Shown: positions 51,311-60,082 of the stretch, in pieces | Position numbering within the stretch: the stretch's first letter is position 1 | Layout: each line of letters begins with the position of its first letter | Assembly (NCBI GenBank): GCA_002713145.1 | Contig: PAVS01000019.1 | Coordinates: 124,001 to 188,000 of the forward strand | DNA from: Halobacteriovoraceae bacterium | GTDB taxonomy: Bacteria; Bdellovibrionota; Bacteriovoracia; Bacteriovoracales; Bacteriovoracaceae | Direction of reading: 5' to 3' | Length of the DNA stretch: 64,000 nucleotides | Translations under genes and position numbers: made by a program | Notes under the pieces: model-generated | The model's database searches: none | Told to the model about the DNA's origin: nothing | Seen by the model: the letters and a program-made list of their open reading frames with translations, nothing else

Positions 51311-52525
51311 ATGAAGTTGGATGTGAAAGGTTTTGAGGCAGCTTATAAAGTTATTGGTCAATATTTAGCACCTACACCGTTAGTAAAAAATGAGATCCTG
51401 AGTAAGAAGTTTAGCTGTAATATTTATTTAAAGTGTGAAAATTTACAGCCGGTAGGGTCATTTAAACTGAGAGGCGCTTTAAATAAATTAGCAAGCTTAT
51501 CTCAAGAAGAGCGTGAAAAAGGTGTGCTTGCTGTGAGTGCCGGGAATCACGCCCAAGGTGTCGCTTGGGCCGCTCAAAAGTTTGATACTAAAGCTACGAT
51601 AGTGATGCCTGAAAACTCACCCTTGGTTAAAATCATGAATACTGAGAATCTCGGTGCTAAAGTCATCTTGCATGGGCAAAATGTGGATGACAGTTTTCAA
51701 TTTGCTAAAGAGTATTTGGCCAAAAATAAACTCGTCTATGTTCACCCTTTTAACGACCCAGAAGTTATCTATGGTCAGGGAAGTATTGCTTTTGAACTCA
51801 AACAACAAATTGAAGATATCCATTTTATGTTCGGAAGTATTGGTGGTGGAGGTCTCATGAGTGGGGTTGGACATATGGGAAAAATCTTTTTTCCTCATTG
51901 TACTATGGTTGGCTCTCAGTCAACGGGGGCTAACTCAATGATCCGTTCTCTGCAGCAAGGAAAACTCATTGAAAGTGAAACCGTCGAAACATTTGCTGAT
52001 GGAATCAAAGTTAAAAAACCAGAACTTAAAATGTATGAGCTTTTGGATGAAATTATTGATGAAGCCGTTGAGGTTTCAGATGATAAAGTCGCCATGGGCG
52101 TTTTGGAGCTGATGGAACAAGCAAGACTCATCGCTGAAGGTGCTGGGGCCATCAATCTCGCCGCATTTAAAGCATTATTTGAAGTGAACCCGAGACGTTT
52201 TAAAGGGAAAAATATTGTTCTTTTAATTTGTGGCGGAAATATTGATATCAATTTAGTTGATAGAATTATTGAAAAAGGACTTATCGAGTCTCATAGAAGA
52301 ATTAAATTAAAAGTGCTGCTACAAGATGAGCCTGGTGCTCTAAATAAACTCACTCAAGCCTTGACACTAGCGAAAGCTAATATTTTACAAGTGGATCATA
52401 AACGTGATGTCCCTGATCTCGCCATGAATCAATCTATTGTGGAAGTGACTGTTGAGTGTCGAGGAGAGCCACACTCAAAAGAAATATTAAGTAAAGTTGA
52501 AGAACAATTCTCACTTTTAAAATAA
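51311..52525 (+). CDS. ilvA: threonine ammonia-lyase (threonine dehydratase)
   Basis: PLP enzyme converting threonine to 2-oxobutyrate and ammonia, the first step of isoleucine synthesis, or used catabolically. 404 residues. The PLP lysine lies in PVGSFKLRGALNKL near residue 54; SAGNHAQGVAWAA and the glycine-rich phosphate loop GSIGGGGLMSG are present. The C-terminal ACT domain (KVLLQDEPGALNKLTQALTL) suggests allosteric control, and its single copy and length fit the short-form enzyme. The ATG at 51311 has AAAGG 5 nt upstream, preferred over an upstream TTG at 51287. Confidence 0.92.
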   Translation: MKLDVKGFEAAYKVIGQYLAPTPLVKNEILSKKFSCNIYLKCENLQPVGSFKLRGALNKLASLSQEEREKGVLAVSAGNHAQGVAWAAQKFDTKATIVMPENSPLVKIMNTENLGAKVILHGQNVDDSFQFAKEYLAKNKLVYVHPFNDPEVIYGQGSIAFELKQQIEDIHFMFGSIGGGGLMSGVGHMGKIFFPHCTMVGSQSTGANSMIRSLQQGKLIESETVETFADGIKVKKPELKMYELLDEIIDEAVEVSDDKVAMGVLELMEQARLIAEGAGAINLAAFKALFEVNPRRFKGKNIVLLICGGNIDINLVDRIIEKGLIESHRRIKLKVLLQDEPGALNKLTQALTLAKANILQVDHKRDVPDLAMNQSIVEVTVECRGEPHSKEILSKVEEQFSLLK

Positions 52526-52562
52526 CGATGGTCTAAAGTAAGACAAATATCCTCTTTTTTGA

Positions 52563-53585
52563 CTAATTTGTTTCTCTTTCGATTTTCTCAAGCAACTCTT
52601 GATAAAAAATCATTTCTTGCTCATATCTCTCAAACTGCTCCTTGGCCGCTTGAGCTTTTTGAGATCTACCTGAGCTTAAATAAATCTCCCTATTACGTTC
52701 CATCACGGCCATATTGCTGGCAGCGATATCCATGTTGTTTTGGTAGGTGTTCATGAGCTGTTGAGTGGTTTGATCTTCCCAACTGATTGTTTGCACTGAC
52801 TTTTGTCTGAGTTCTTCGTACTCTCTGGAAAAGATGTCTCTATAATTGAGTCGGTTGAGAACAAATGTTTCAAAGCCTTCGCGATCAATCATATAGCCGT
52901 AGCTGAAAAAATCCTGCATGGGGTTGGGAAATCTTAAACCAGTGTATTCACTTAATTGTTCTTCGAATTCCATTTGCTCACGGAAAGCTCTTAATTCTCC
53001 ACCTGGACCATTGAGCCTTTGTTCCGTGTAATCTTCAAAATTATTGTAATCGAGGTAATTGCTTACTTTTCTTTCGCTATCAAAAAAATGATCAAATTCG
53101 TGGGCCAGGATGGTTAGAGTCTTAAAGAGAGTCAGCCCTGGTTTCAGACAAATGATAGGCTGATTGAACATAACCAATGTTTGATAAACCGGTTTTTTGA
53201 TGATGATTGAGTGAAAAGATTCATTTAAAATATCGATGGTGTTCTCATTCCAGGAATCAGAAAAAAGTTTATTGAAGTAATACCCACCAGTTGTAGTGTT
53301 GTAGCTTTGAGAATAATAGCCTTGCGTATGCCCTTGCATTTTGCAGGTCTTAAAATTCTCTGTTAGCTCTGAGAGCTTTTCTTTTTTCAATATTTCATAT
53401 GTTCGCTCAAAATAATCAGCTCTTCCTACTTCCTCCATTTTATCGGCCAGTAATTTTAATTTGCTATAGGGAATCTCTCCATAGTGACCAGCCGGGATAA
53501 AAATATCTTGAAAAGAAGTCTGAGCATAAGCCGAACTTATGCATAGAGTAGATTGAACTATTAAGAGAGCGAGTATTTTTAGCAT
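52563..53585 (-). CDS. exported HExxH metalloprotease-like protein
   Basis: A 340-residue protein with a signal peptide (cleavage near AYA, residues 19-21). An HExxH motif, AHEFDHFFD (His162, Glu163, His166), marks a likely zinc site; a Glu-rich helix about 35 residues later (GGELRAFREQMEFEEQL) could supply the third ligand. The C-terminal part is helical and Gln-rich. No ribosome site; a -10 hexamer ends 6 nt before the ATG. It is convergent with the threonine lyase gene. Together with the protein at 10927 it is a second exported HExxH protein in this window. Confidence 0.7.
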   Translation of the reverse strand: MLKILALLIVQSTLCISSAYAQTSFQDIFIPAGHYGEIPYSKLKLLADKMEEVGRADYFERTYEILKKEKLSELTENFKTCKMQGHTQGYYSQSYNTTTGGYYFNKLFSDSWNENTIDILNESFHSIIIKKPVYQTLVMFNQPIICLKPGLTLFKTLTILAHEFDHFFDSERKVSNYLDYNNFEDYTEQRLNGPGGELRAFREQMEFEEQLSEYTGLRFPNPMQDFFSYGYMIDREGFETFVLNRLNYRDIFSREYEELRQKSVQTISWEDQTTQQLMNTYQNNMDIAASNMAVMERNREIYLSSGRSQKAQAAKEQFERYEQEMIFYQELLEKIERETN

Positions 53586-53591
53586 AGATTT

Positions 53592-53597
53592 ATTCTA
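53592..53597 (-). promoter_or_regulatory. -10 hexamer placed for a leaderless start
   Basis: TAGAAT on the minus strand ends exactly 6 nt before the ATG at 53585; no ribosome site is seen. Confidence 0.45.
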
Positions 53598-53662
53598 CGC
53601 TTTTGAGGGAACATTTCTCTGGCTTAGGAAAAACTTTTAGAGAGTGTCTAAACTTTAAACAC

Positions 53663-55435
53663 TTAAATGGCCTTCTCTGTCTCGGAGGCGAGATCTGCCT
53701 CCGCTTTTAGGGGTAACTCAATCACAAAGCAGGTATAGGGAGATGTATTGTCCACCTTAAATTGCCCATTATGACGCTTGATTATATTGTGGCATAAACT
53801 CAAGCCCAATCCTGTTCCTTTGCCAAAGTCTTTAGTGGTGAAAAAGGGCTGGAAAATTTTAGCCTGAATATCTTCCGGTATACCCTGGCCACTGTCTGTC
53901 ACTTTCAAAAAGAGCTTATTAGCTTCAAAACTGGCTTCAACTTTTATCCAGCGTTCTGGAAATTGTTTGGCTTCTATTTCATCAAAAGAGTTTGAGATTA
54001 GATTGAGAAGAACTTGTGACATCTGGACGCGATTGAGGTGAATTTCTCGTTCTTTCAAGTTTTCATTGATGATGACCTGAAGATCAACATCATTATTTTT
54101 TAATTTTTCTGAGCATAATGGTAATACATCATCCAAAATATCATCAATAGAACAAATATCTAAACTCTCACTTGAGGCATCTCTGGAAACATTTCTTAGG
54201 CCTGAGACTATTTTGGTAATTCGGCTCACTGTCTTAGTTATATCTTCAAGGGCTTCTTCAAAGCGATCTGAATTAAGCATATCTTTTTCAATCATTCTGC
54301 GCATAGTGAAAACAGTCCCATTAATGACAGTCAAAGGATTATTGATTTCATGGGCAATATTCCCTGCCATCTCTCCTAATGAAGACAGTTTCGCTTGAGA
54401 GACAATTTGTTCTTGCTGTTTCAATATGGTCGCCTCATTTTCTTTTTTATTAGTGATGTCAAAGCGAATCGCCATAAAATGAGATATTTCGCCTTGAGAA
54501 TTTTTAAGAGGGGCTATAGCCGTTTCTACCCAAAACTCTTTTCCATCTTTTGTGAGGTTTTTGATTTCCCCACGCCAAACATCTCCAGCTTTAATTTTTT
54601 TCCACATATTTTTAAAGAATATAGGTGGGTGATAGTCTGACTTTAAAATACTATGATCTTTCCCCACTAATTCTTCTTGCGTGTATCCTGAGACTTCTTC
54701 AAAGTTTTTATTCACACTTAGTATAATTCCATTAGCATCTGTAAGTTCAGTCATCGCAACCAAGTCGAGAGATTTATTGTAAGCTTCTATTTTTTCTTTT
54801 TCTTGCGTTAAACTTTGAGTCCTTTCTGCCACAAGGGATTCTAGGTTGCGATTCACATTACACACAAAGAGATGTTGCTTTCGTAGTGTTTCAGCATAAT
54901 AAATGAGTGCCGTTGTCTCAAAGACTACAAAAAAGGCATGTAAAAGTACGATGTCCCATCCGTTGCCATAATTAAAGACAACAAGGGGAAAACCAAACAT
55001 ATCAATATTGTTGATCTGACAGTAATTGAAAGCTGCATGGTGAAAAGCAATCAATAAAGCTGCGGGTGGTAAAACGCGCCAATCCCTATAAAGGATAAGA
55101 AGTGGGAGGGCTCCAAACACATGGAAATGCATCTCAATCCTACCAAATTGGACGGTGATGAGAACGACCGAATAGGAGAGAAGAAGGAGTCCACTCAAAA
55201 TTCGATGGCCAAGAGTTCCTCTCGATGTGAGATAAGAAACTGTTCCAATAAGACATATCATAGTGCTTGCGAGTAAACCTTCTTTCCAAGTTCCATAGGG
55301 ATAAGTCGCGACAAAGGATACAAAGGGCAGGTGCAGCCATAAAACGGATAAGATAAACTTATCGGCATTGAGTATAATATCGTTTAATTCTTGAGTCTCT
55401 ATTCTAAAATAATTTAATAAGTTCTTAAACATCAT
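53663..55435 (-). CDS. membrane sensor histidine kinase with PAS domain
   Basis: A 590-residue kinase. The N-terminal 190 residues contain about six membrane segments with a conserved GRIEMHFHVFGALPLLILY element and paired histidines, as in a family of sensor modules that also occurs in chemoreceptors. A coiled coil leads into a PAS/PAC domain (about 225-345). The HisKA domain has the phospho-acceptor in NIAHEINNPLTVING, and the ATPase domain has NLISNSFDEIEA, VTDSGQGIP and GKGTGLGLSLCHNI. All kinase boxes are intact. It starts 2 nt after the SCO1-like gene and is cotranscribed with it. The response regulator at 57165 is a possible partner but is on the other strand. Confidence 0.9.
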   Translation of the reverse strand: MMFKNLLNYFRIETQELNDIILNADKFILSVLWLHLPFVSFVATYPYGTWKEGLLASTMICLIGTVSYLTSRGTLGHRILSGLLLLSYSVVLITVQFGRIEMHFHVFGALPLLILYRDWRVLPPAALLIAFHHAAFNYCQINNIDMFGFPLVVFNYGNGWDIVLLHAFFVVFETTALIYYAETLRKQHLFVCNVNRNLESLVAERTQSLTQEKEKIEAYNKSLDLVAMTELTDANGIILSVNKNFEEVSGYTQEELVGKDHSILKSDYHPPIFFKNMWKKIKAGDVWRGEIKNLTKDGKEFWVETAIAPLKNSQGEISHFMAIRFDITNKKENEATILKQQEQIVSQAKLSSLGEMAGNIAHEINNPLTVINGTVFTMRRMIEKDMLNSDRFEEALEDITKTVSRITKIVSGLRNVSRDASSESLDICSIDDILDDVLPLCSEKLKNNDVDLQVIINENLKEREIHLNRVQMSQVLLNLISNSFDEIEAKQFPERWIKVEASFEANKLFLKVTDSGQGIPEDIQAKIFQPFFTTKDFGKGTGLGLSLCHNIIKRHNGQFKVDNTSPYTCFVIELPLKAEADLASETEKAI

Positions 55436-55437
55436 GT

Positions 55438-56082
55438 TTATCCTATGTCATTTGATATTTTAGTAAAATCTTCTATAAATTTAGAGATATCCAATTCATT
55501 TTGCATATAGAGAATCTCTAGTTTTTCACCAGGTGAAATGAGATAGAGATAACCATTATGGTCAATTTGCATTTGAGGATCTTTTTTTAGTTTTTCAGGA
55601 TCTACGTTCACAAAGGTCTGATATTTTTTAGCCACATCTATACCTTTATCCTCACCATCTATAAGACCATACATATTTTTTGAATTAAAATATTCTAAAA
55701 AGTTTTCCATGGCATCTGCATCATCTCTATAAGAGTCAAAACTTATAAATATAAATTTTAACTCAGCTAACTTTTCTTTTTTAATTTTCTCCGCAATCTG
55801 TTTAAAGCGATAGAGGTTGAGTGGACACACTCCATCGCATTTTGTGAAGCCAAAGGTCAGCAACACATAGTCTTTATCAAAGTCTGTTAACTTTTTCTCC
55901 TCACCCCTCGCATCCTTGAGCTTGAAATTGTATGCTTGCCCCTTGATCTCTTTTCCGTAGTAACCATCAAAATCAATTTCTATAAAGATTTGAGAGTAAA
56001 AAAAAGTTAATACAAATGTTATCCCAATTAATAAAAAAGGTATGATTTCTTTGTAGTTGTCTAAATATTTAAACATTTTCAC
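55438..56082 (-). CDS. SCO1/SenC-family protein
   Basis: A 214-residue protein with one N-terminal membrane segment (about residues 12-30) and a thioredoxin-like domain. The copper/redox motif is FGFTKCDGVCPLN (Cys82 and Cys86), with the conserved His in QIDHNGYLY. SCO proteins help assemble the CuA centre of cytochrome oxidase or act as redox sensors. The operon with a histidine kinase suggests a sensory role (inference). The start is GTG at 56082; an ATG two codons downstream is equally plausible. Confidence 0.85.
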   Translation of the reverse strand: MKMFKYLDNYKEIIPFLLIGITFVLTFFYSQIFIEIDFDGYYGKEIKGQAYNFKLKDARGEEKKLTDFDKDYVLLTFGFTKCDGVCPLNLYRFKQIAEKIKKEKLAELKFIFISFDSYRDDADAMENFLEYFNSKNMYGLIDGEDKGIDVAKKYQTFVNVDPEKLKKDPQMQIDHNGYLYLISPGEKLEILYMQNELDISKFIEDFTKISNDIG

Positions 56083-56163
56083 ACTTTATTTTCGGTTATT
56101 TTAAATTTACCTTAAGAATTATTAAGTTAATACGATAAATATGAAGAAATCTAAACTTTCTAA

Positions 56164-57168
56164 ATGAATTTTATTGGAAAAAGAATGGCTGCAGAATCAA
56201 TGACATATTTTAAACTGAAACCTCAAGAATTTGGGTTCAAAAAAAAGACACCCATCAATCTTTACCTCAAAAAGGCGGATGGAAAGCTTGAACTCACCTA
56301 CAAAAAAGGGAGTGTTGTTGATATTACTGAGTTAACCAATCAAACCACCCAAGAAGCAGTTCCGTACTTATACTCCAAGGCCAATGAACGAATCATTTAC
56401 ATCAGGCAAGCTAGCTATTTTCTTGAAGAAAATTTGCATCAACGAAAGTTATCTGTAGAAAAAAAATTCTCTTATGTTCGCTCTTTAATTTCAATCCTTA
56501 TTCAAGAGATCAAAGCGAATGGTTTGGATGCAAGCTTGGTGAGAGATATATCATATATATCGACCAGTATTTATGGGCTTATAAATACTCATTATAATGA
56601 AATGAATAAAATTACCATTAGCCCTCAAGCAGAAACTGAATTTGAAGATGTTTTCTTAGTCACCATATTATCAGGTGCCATTTGTAAATATATGGGCTGG
56701 GACAACCAAAGAACGATAGAAACGGTTTTAATGGGAGCTATTTTACATGATATCGGTAAATACTATGTTCCTGAGCATCTACTCGAGCAATACCAAGGTA
56801 ATACTTCTCAGACAATTGATCTAGACGTTAAAAAACATCCAAGGTTAGGTGCAGACATACTGGATGAATTTAGTGAGGTTTCAGAAGCTGTAAAGCAAAT
56901 CGTGCTACAGCATCATGAATGCAATGATGGGTCAGGTTATCCCATGGGTCTGAACGCTTTTAAAATTTATCCTCTTGCGAAAATTGTGGCTTTTGCCAAT
57001 GAATATTCAGAAGTTGTATCTGACCAGCGAGTTAAGCTTAAAGATGGATTTAAATTATTTCTTCAGAATAAAGAGACTGTTTTCAAATACGATTCTTCAA
57101 CTATCAAAGCTATGGTAAAATGTTTGAAAGGTGAAGTTTTAAACAAAGCGACAGGTTCGAATTTATGA
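56164..57168 (+). CDS. HD-GYP domain protein
   Basis: A 334-residue protein. Residues about 20-110 form a poorly conserved N-terminal domain similar in layout to that of the HD-GYP protein at 50158. The HD-GYP domain carries AILHDIGKYYVPEHLLEQYQ, KKHPRLGADIL and LQHHECNDGSGYP, the last being canonical. It probably hydrolyses c-di-GMP, or acts as a degenerate sensor. It overlaps the response-regulator gene by ATGA, so the two proteins are likely a functional pair. An eight-codon frame with an ATGA overlap starts at 56141 just upstream, of unclear meaning. Confidence 0.83.
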   Translation: MNFIGKRMAAESMTYFKLKPQEFGFKKKTPINLYLKKADGKLELTYKKGSVVDITELTNQTTQEAVPYLYSKANERIIYIRQASYFLEENLHQRKLSVEKKFSYVRSLISILIQEIKANGLDASLVRDISYISTSIYGLINTHYNEMNKITISPQAETEFEDVFLVTILSGAICKYMGWDNQRTIETVLMGAILHDIGKYYVPEHLLEQYQGNTSQTIDLDVKKHPRLGADILDEFSEVSEAVKQIVLQHHECNDGSGYPMGLNAFKIYPLAKIVAFANEYSEVVSDQRVKLKDGFKLFLQNKETVFKYDSSTIKAMVKCLKGEVLNKATGSNL

Positions 57169-57611
57169 AAGGTAATCTTTTGCTCGTCGATGATGAGCCA
57201 CTCATTTTAAAAAATTTAAAATTCAATCTTGAGGATTATGCAGAAAATATTTTTACTGCAGAAAATGGCTTGATTGCTCTAGATGTTTTAGCTGAACAAA
57301 ATATTCAATGTGTGGTTTGTGATATTAATATGCCCAAGATGAATGGCGTCGAAGTTATTAAGGCTATACGTGAGAAGGGAAATAACGTTCCTTTTATTTT
57401 TTATACAGCCCATGGCAACCATGAACTCATGATGGAAGTCGCTCAATATGGAGCTTTTGATTTTCTTAATAAACCAGATCTAACAGGCCTAGAGGACTCG
57501 GTGATCAAAGGGCTAAAAGAGGGTGTCAGTCGCGAACAAGGGAGTGCGTCGTCAGAAGCTATCAAACCAGGTGAAGTCGAAGATATTCTCTTGTCTCTTG
57601 ATGAAGACTGA
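57165..57611 (+). CDS. single-domain response regulator
   Basis: A 148-residue receiver protein: acidic pair LLVDDEPLIL, phospho-acceptor Asp in VVCDINMPKMNGVEV, Thr in FYTAHG and Lys in FLNKPD. No output domain; a 25-residue tail rich in Glu and Ser ends the protein. The ATGA overlap with the HD-GYP gene suggests it controls that protein in trans. It converges with secG, 11 nt away. Confidence 0.9.
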   Translation: MKGNLLLVDDEPLILKNLKFNLEDYAENIFTAENGLIALDVLAEQNIQCVVCDINMPKMNGVEVIKAIREKGNNVPFIFYTAHGNHELMMEVAQYGAFDFLNKPDLTGLEDSVIKGLKEGVSREQGSASSEAIKPGEVEDILLSLDED

Positions 57612-57622
57612 TAAATGAATTT

Positions 57623-58075
57623 TTATTGATCAGCAGAATTTGGTTCATCAACCATGGTTGAATCTTCCACAGCTGAATCATCTACACCATCTTCAAGATT
57701 TTCTTCAATAGGTGCACCATCTCCAGTTGTATCCGGAGTTCCATCAAACATCTCATCACTAGCTTCTTCAGCAGCATCTGCAGGAGAATCACTGTTAAGT
57801 GGAGTGGTCACAGGAGTTTCGTCATCTAGAATTGATTTATCGCTTTCTTTGGTGGTTAAAGTTGAGAGTACAACTGAATTCACCATAAAAAGTACAGCTA
57901 AGGCGGTAGTCATTTTAGTAAAGAAATTTCCTTTTGAGTTTGTCGTAAAAATGGCTTGAGATGAACCTGAACCCATCATTGCTCCAGCTTCTGCACCTTT
58001 ACCAAATTGAAGTAGAACCACAATAGTTAAAAGTATACAAACAACTACGTGAAAAATAATAAGACCACTTAACAT
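57623..58075 (-). CDS. secG: preprotein translocase subunit SecG with acidic extension
   Basis: A 150-residue protein. The first 70 residues are SecG: two membrane segments and the conserved loop LLQFGKGAEAGAMMGSGSSQ. SecG is usually 75-110 residues; here about 75 extra residues rich in Asp, Glu, Pro and Thr follow (for example DETPVTTPLNSDSPADAAEE). They would be a disordered acidic tail. AAAGGAA precedes the ATG. It follows tpiA in the glycolytic cluster, a common neighbourhood. Confidence 0.93.
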   Translation of the reverse strand: MLSGLIIFHVVVCILLTIVVLLQFGKGAEAGAMMGSGSSQAIFTTNSKGNFFTKMTTALAVLFMVNSVVLSTLTTKESDKSILDDETPVTTPLNSDSPADAAEEASDEMFDGTPDTTGDGAPIEENLEDGVDDSAVEDSTMVDEPNSADQ

Positions 58076-58139
58076 AAAAAAATTCCTTTAATATTTTAAA
58101 GCTAGTTATGTATCAAAAAGCATATGTTTTGAAAATCAT

Positions 58140-58883
58140 TTAGTTTGTTGCATCGCAAAGGGCGCTGAAGTCTGCAGCTTTTAAACTCGCTCCACCAACT
58201 AGCCCACCATTAATATCAGCTTGTGCTAATAATTCCGATACATTAGCTGGCTTTACACTACCTCCATAGAGAATGCTAATATCTGGGCCTATTTCACCAA
58301 AACGTTCAGCTAAAAACTCACGGATTTTTCCGTGAACTTCTTGTGCCATTGCTGGAGTGGCTGTTTTGCCGGTTCCAATGGCCCATACTGGCTCATAAGC
58401 CAAGAGTAATTCACTTTCATTATTGAGTTGAACAGAATCGAGCCCAGCTTTTATTTGTCCTAAGACAATTTCAATGGTTTTACCTGCGTCACGTTCAGCG
58501 AGAGTTTCTCCCACACAAAGAATAGGAACGAGCCCTTTTTCGATAGCTTTTAATACTTTTTTATTAATAAACTCATCCGATTCATTATAATACTGACGAC
58601 GCTCACTATGGCCTACTAAACAGAAATGTCCACCCAGCTCCATGAGGGAGTCGCTGGAAATTTCCCCCGTAAAGGCACCATGATCTTGATCAGAAATATT
58701 TTGCGAGCCGACTAAGACTCCTTTGTCCCCTGCAAGTTTTAACACATGAGAGATATGTAGAGTCTGCGGGGCGATCCAATAATTATTTTGATTATGAGAG
58801 AGTTTAAGATCAGAGAAAAAATTCTCAATATCAGCGAGTGATTGATTCATTTTCCAATTCCCTACCATATAAGTTTTGGCCAT
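58140..58883 (-). CDS. tpiA: triosephosphate isomerase
   Basis: Interconverts dihydroxyacetone phosphate and glyceraldehyde-3-phosphate. 247 residues. The catalytic set is complete: Lys in VGNWKMNQ, His in LVGHSERR, Glu in AYEPVWAIGTGKTA, and phosphate loop GGSVKPANVSELL. Its start overlaps the pgk stop; secG follows. Cytoplasmic, standard length. Confidence 0.97.
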   Translation of the reverse strand: MAKTYMVGNWKMNQSLADIENFFSDLKLSHNQNNYWIAPQTLHISHVLKLAGDKGVLVGSQNISDQDHGAFTGEISSDSLMELGGHFCLVGHSERRQYYNESDEFINKKVLKAIEKGLVPILCVGETLAERDAGKTIEIVLGQIKAGLDSVQLNNESELLLAYEPVWAIGTGKTATPAMAQEVHGKIREFLAERFGEIGPDISILYGGSVKPANVSELLAQADINGGLVGGASLKAADFSALCDATN

Positions 58884-60073
58884 TACGAAACTCCAAATTT
58901 TAGCGCCTGAACACCAGGCAATTCACCTTTTTCTATATACTCCAAACTCGCTCCACCACCTGTAGAGACGTGGGAGAACTTCTCTGCATAACCCGATTGA
59001 TTGACAGCACTCACTGAGTCGCCTCCACCCACTAGGGTAAAAGCATCCAGCTGAGCTACAGCTTCACAGATTGCAAAAGTACCTTTGTTATAATCATTAA
59101 GCTCAAAAGCTCCCATAGGTCCGTTCCATAAGACGGTTTGGGCGTCTTTAAGTAATTCTCTATACTTTTCAATGGTTTTTGGCCCGATATCAAGTGCCAT
59201 GCGATCACTGGGAATATTAATTTCTGAGCACCCTTGTGGATTTCCACCAAATTTCTCAGAAACAATATGATCTACAGGGAGGTGAACTTTCCCTCCTTTA
59301 TCTGCTTTGAGAATAGACTGAGCTAGTTTTACATCTTCATCACTGCAAAGTGATTGCCCCACTTCATGTCCCCTGGCTTTGAGGAAAGGATAGGCCATAG
59401 CCCCGCCAATAATTAATTTATCAACAGTCACAATAAGTTTTTCGAGGGTTTTGATTTTATCACTGACCTTTGCTCCACCAACGATGGCCACAAATGGCTT
59501 TTTTGGAGATTGAGTAATTTTGTTTAAATTTTCAATCTCATTTTGCATCAGCAGACCAGCATAGGCGTTGCGTGCAAAAAATTTATTTATTTCATATGTA
59601 CTGGCATGTTTTCTGTGAGCGGCACCAAAAGCGTCATTCACATAAACGTCCCCATAGTCAGCGAGTTTTTTGGCAAAGCCTTCATCATTATTCTCTTCTT
59701 CAGGATGAAAACGAAGATTTTCTAAAAGTACTATTTTCGTCTCTTTAAGATTGAGTAATTCTTTGACTCCACAATTGATAGCTGAATCAGTGAGAATGAC
59801 ATCATCACTGAGTTGATCGGCCAAATAATTAGCGACAGGCTCTAGTGAAAAATCAGGATTCTTTTTTCCTTTAGGACGTCCCAAGTGCGACATCAGAATA
59901 AGTTTTGTCGCACCTGCCTCTAAAATTTTCTTTATGGTAGGAAGGGCAAGATCAATCCTAGAGGTATCAGTAATTTTGCTTTTGTCATTTTTATCAAGAG
60001 GAACATTAAAATCAAATCTTGCGATGACTTTTTTACCACTGAAATCTGCGCCTTCTAAGTATTGAATTGCCAT
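58883..60073 (-). CDS. pgk: phosphoglycerate kinase
   Basis: Makes ATP and 3-phosphoglycerate from 1,3-bisphosphoglycerate. 396 residues, the usual length. Visible motifs are VIARFDFNVPLD, LMSHLGRPKGKK, VLLENLRFHPEEE, AIVGGAKVSDKI and TLVGGGDSVSAV. It lies 9 nt after gap and overlaps tpiA by one base, consistent with one operon. Confidence 0.97.
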   Translation of the reverse strand: MAIQYLEGADFSGKKVIARFDFNVPLDKNDKSKITDTSRIDLALPTIKKILEAGATKLILMSHLGRPKGKKNPDFSLEPVANYLADQLSDDVILTDSAINCGVKELLNLKETKIVLLENLRFHPEEENNDEGFAKKLADYGDVYVNDAFGAAHRKHASTYEINKFFARNAYAGLLMQNEIENLNKITQSPKKPFVAIVGGAKVSDKIKTLEKLIVTVDKLIIGGAMAYPFLKARGHEVGQSLCSDEDVKLAQSILKADKGGKVHLPVDHIVSEKFGGNPQGCSEINIPSDRMALDIGPKTIEKYRELLKDAQTVLWNGPMGAFELNDYNKGTFAICEAVAQLDAFTLVGGGDSVSAVNQSGYAEKFSHVSTGGGASLEYIEKGELPGVQALKFGVS

Positions 60074-60082
60074 TATATTTTC

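Noticed and set aside
57156..57170. GTTCGAATT resembling a tRNA T-loop
   Set aside because: Lies inside the end of the HD-GYP gene and has no surrounding cloverleaf; no tRNA gene was found anywhere in the window.
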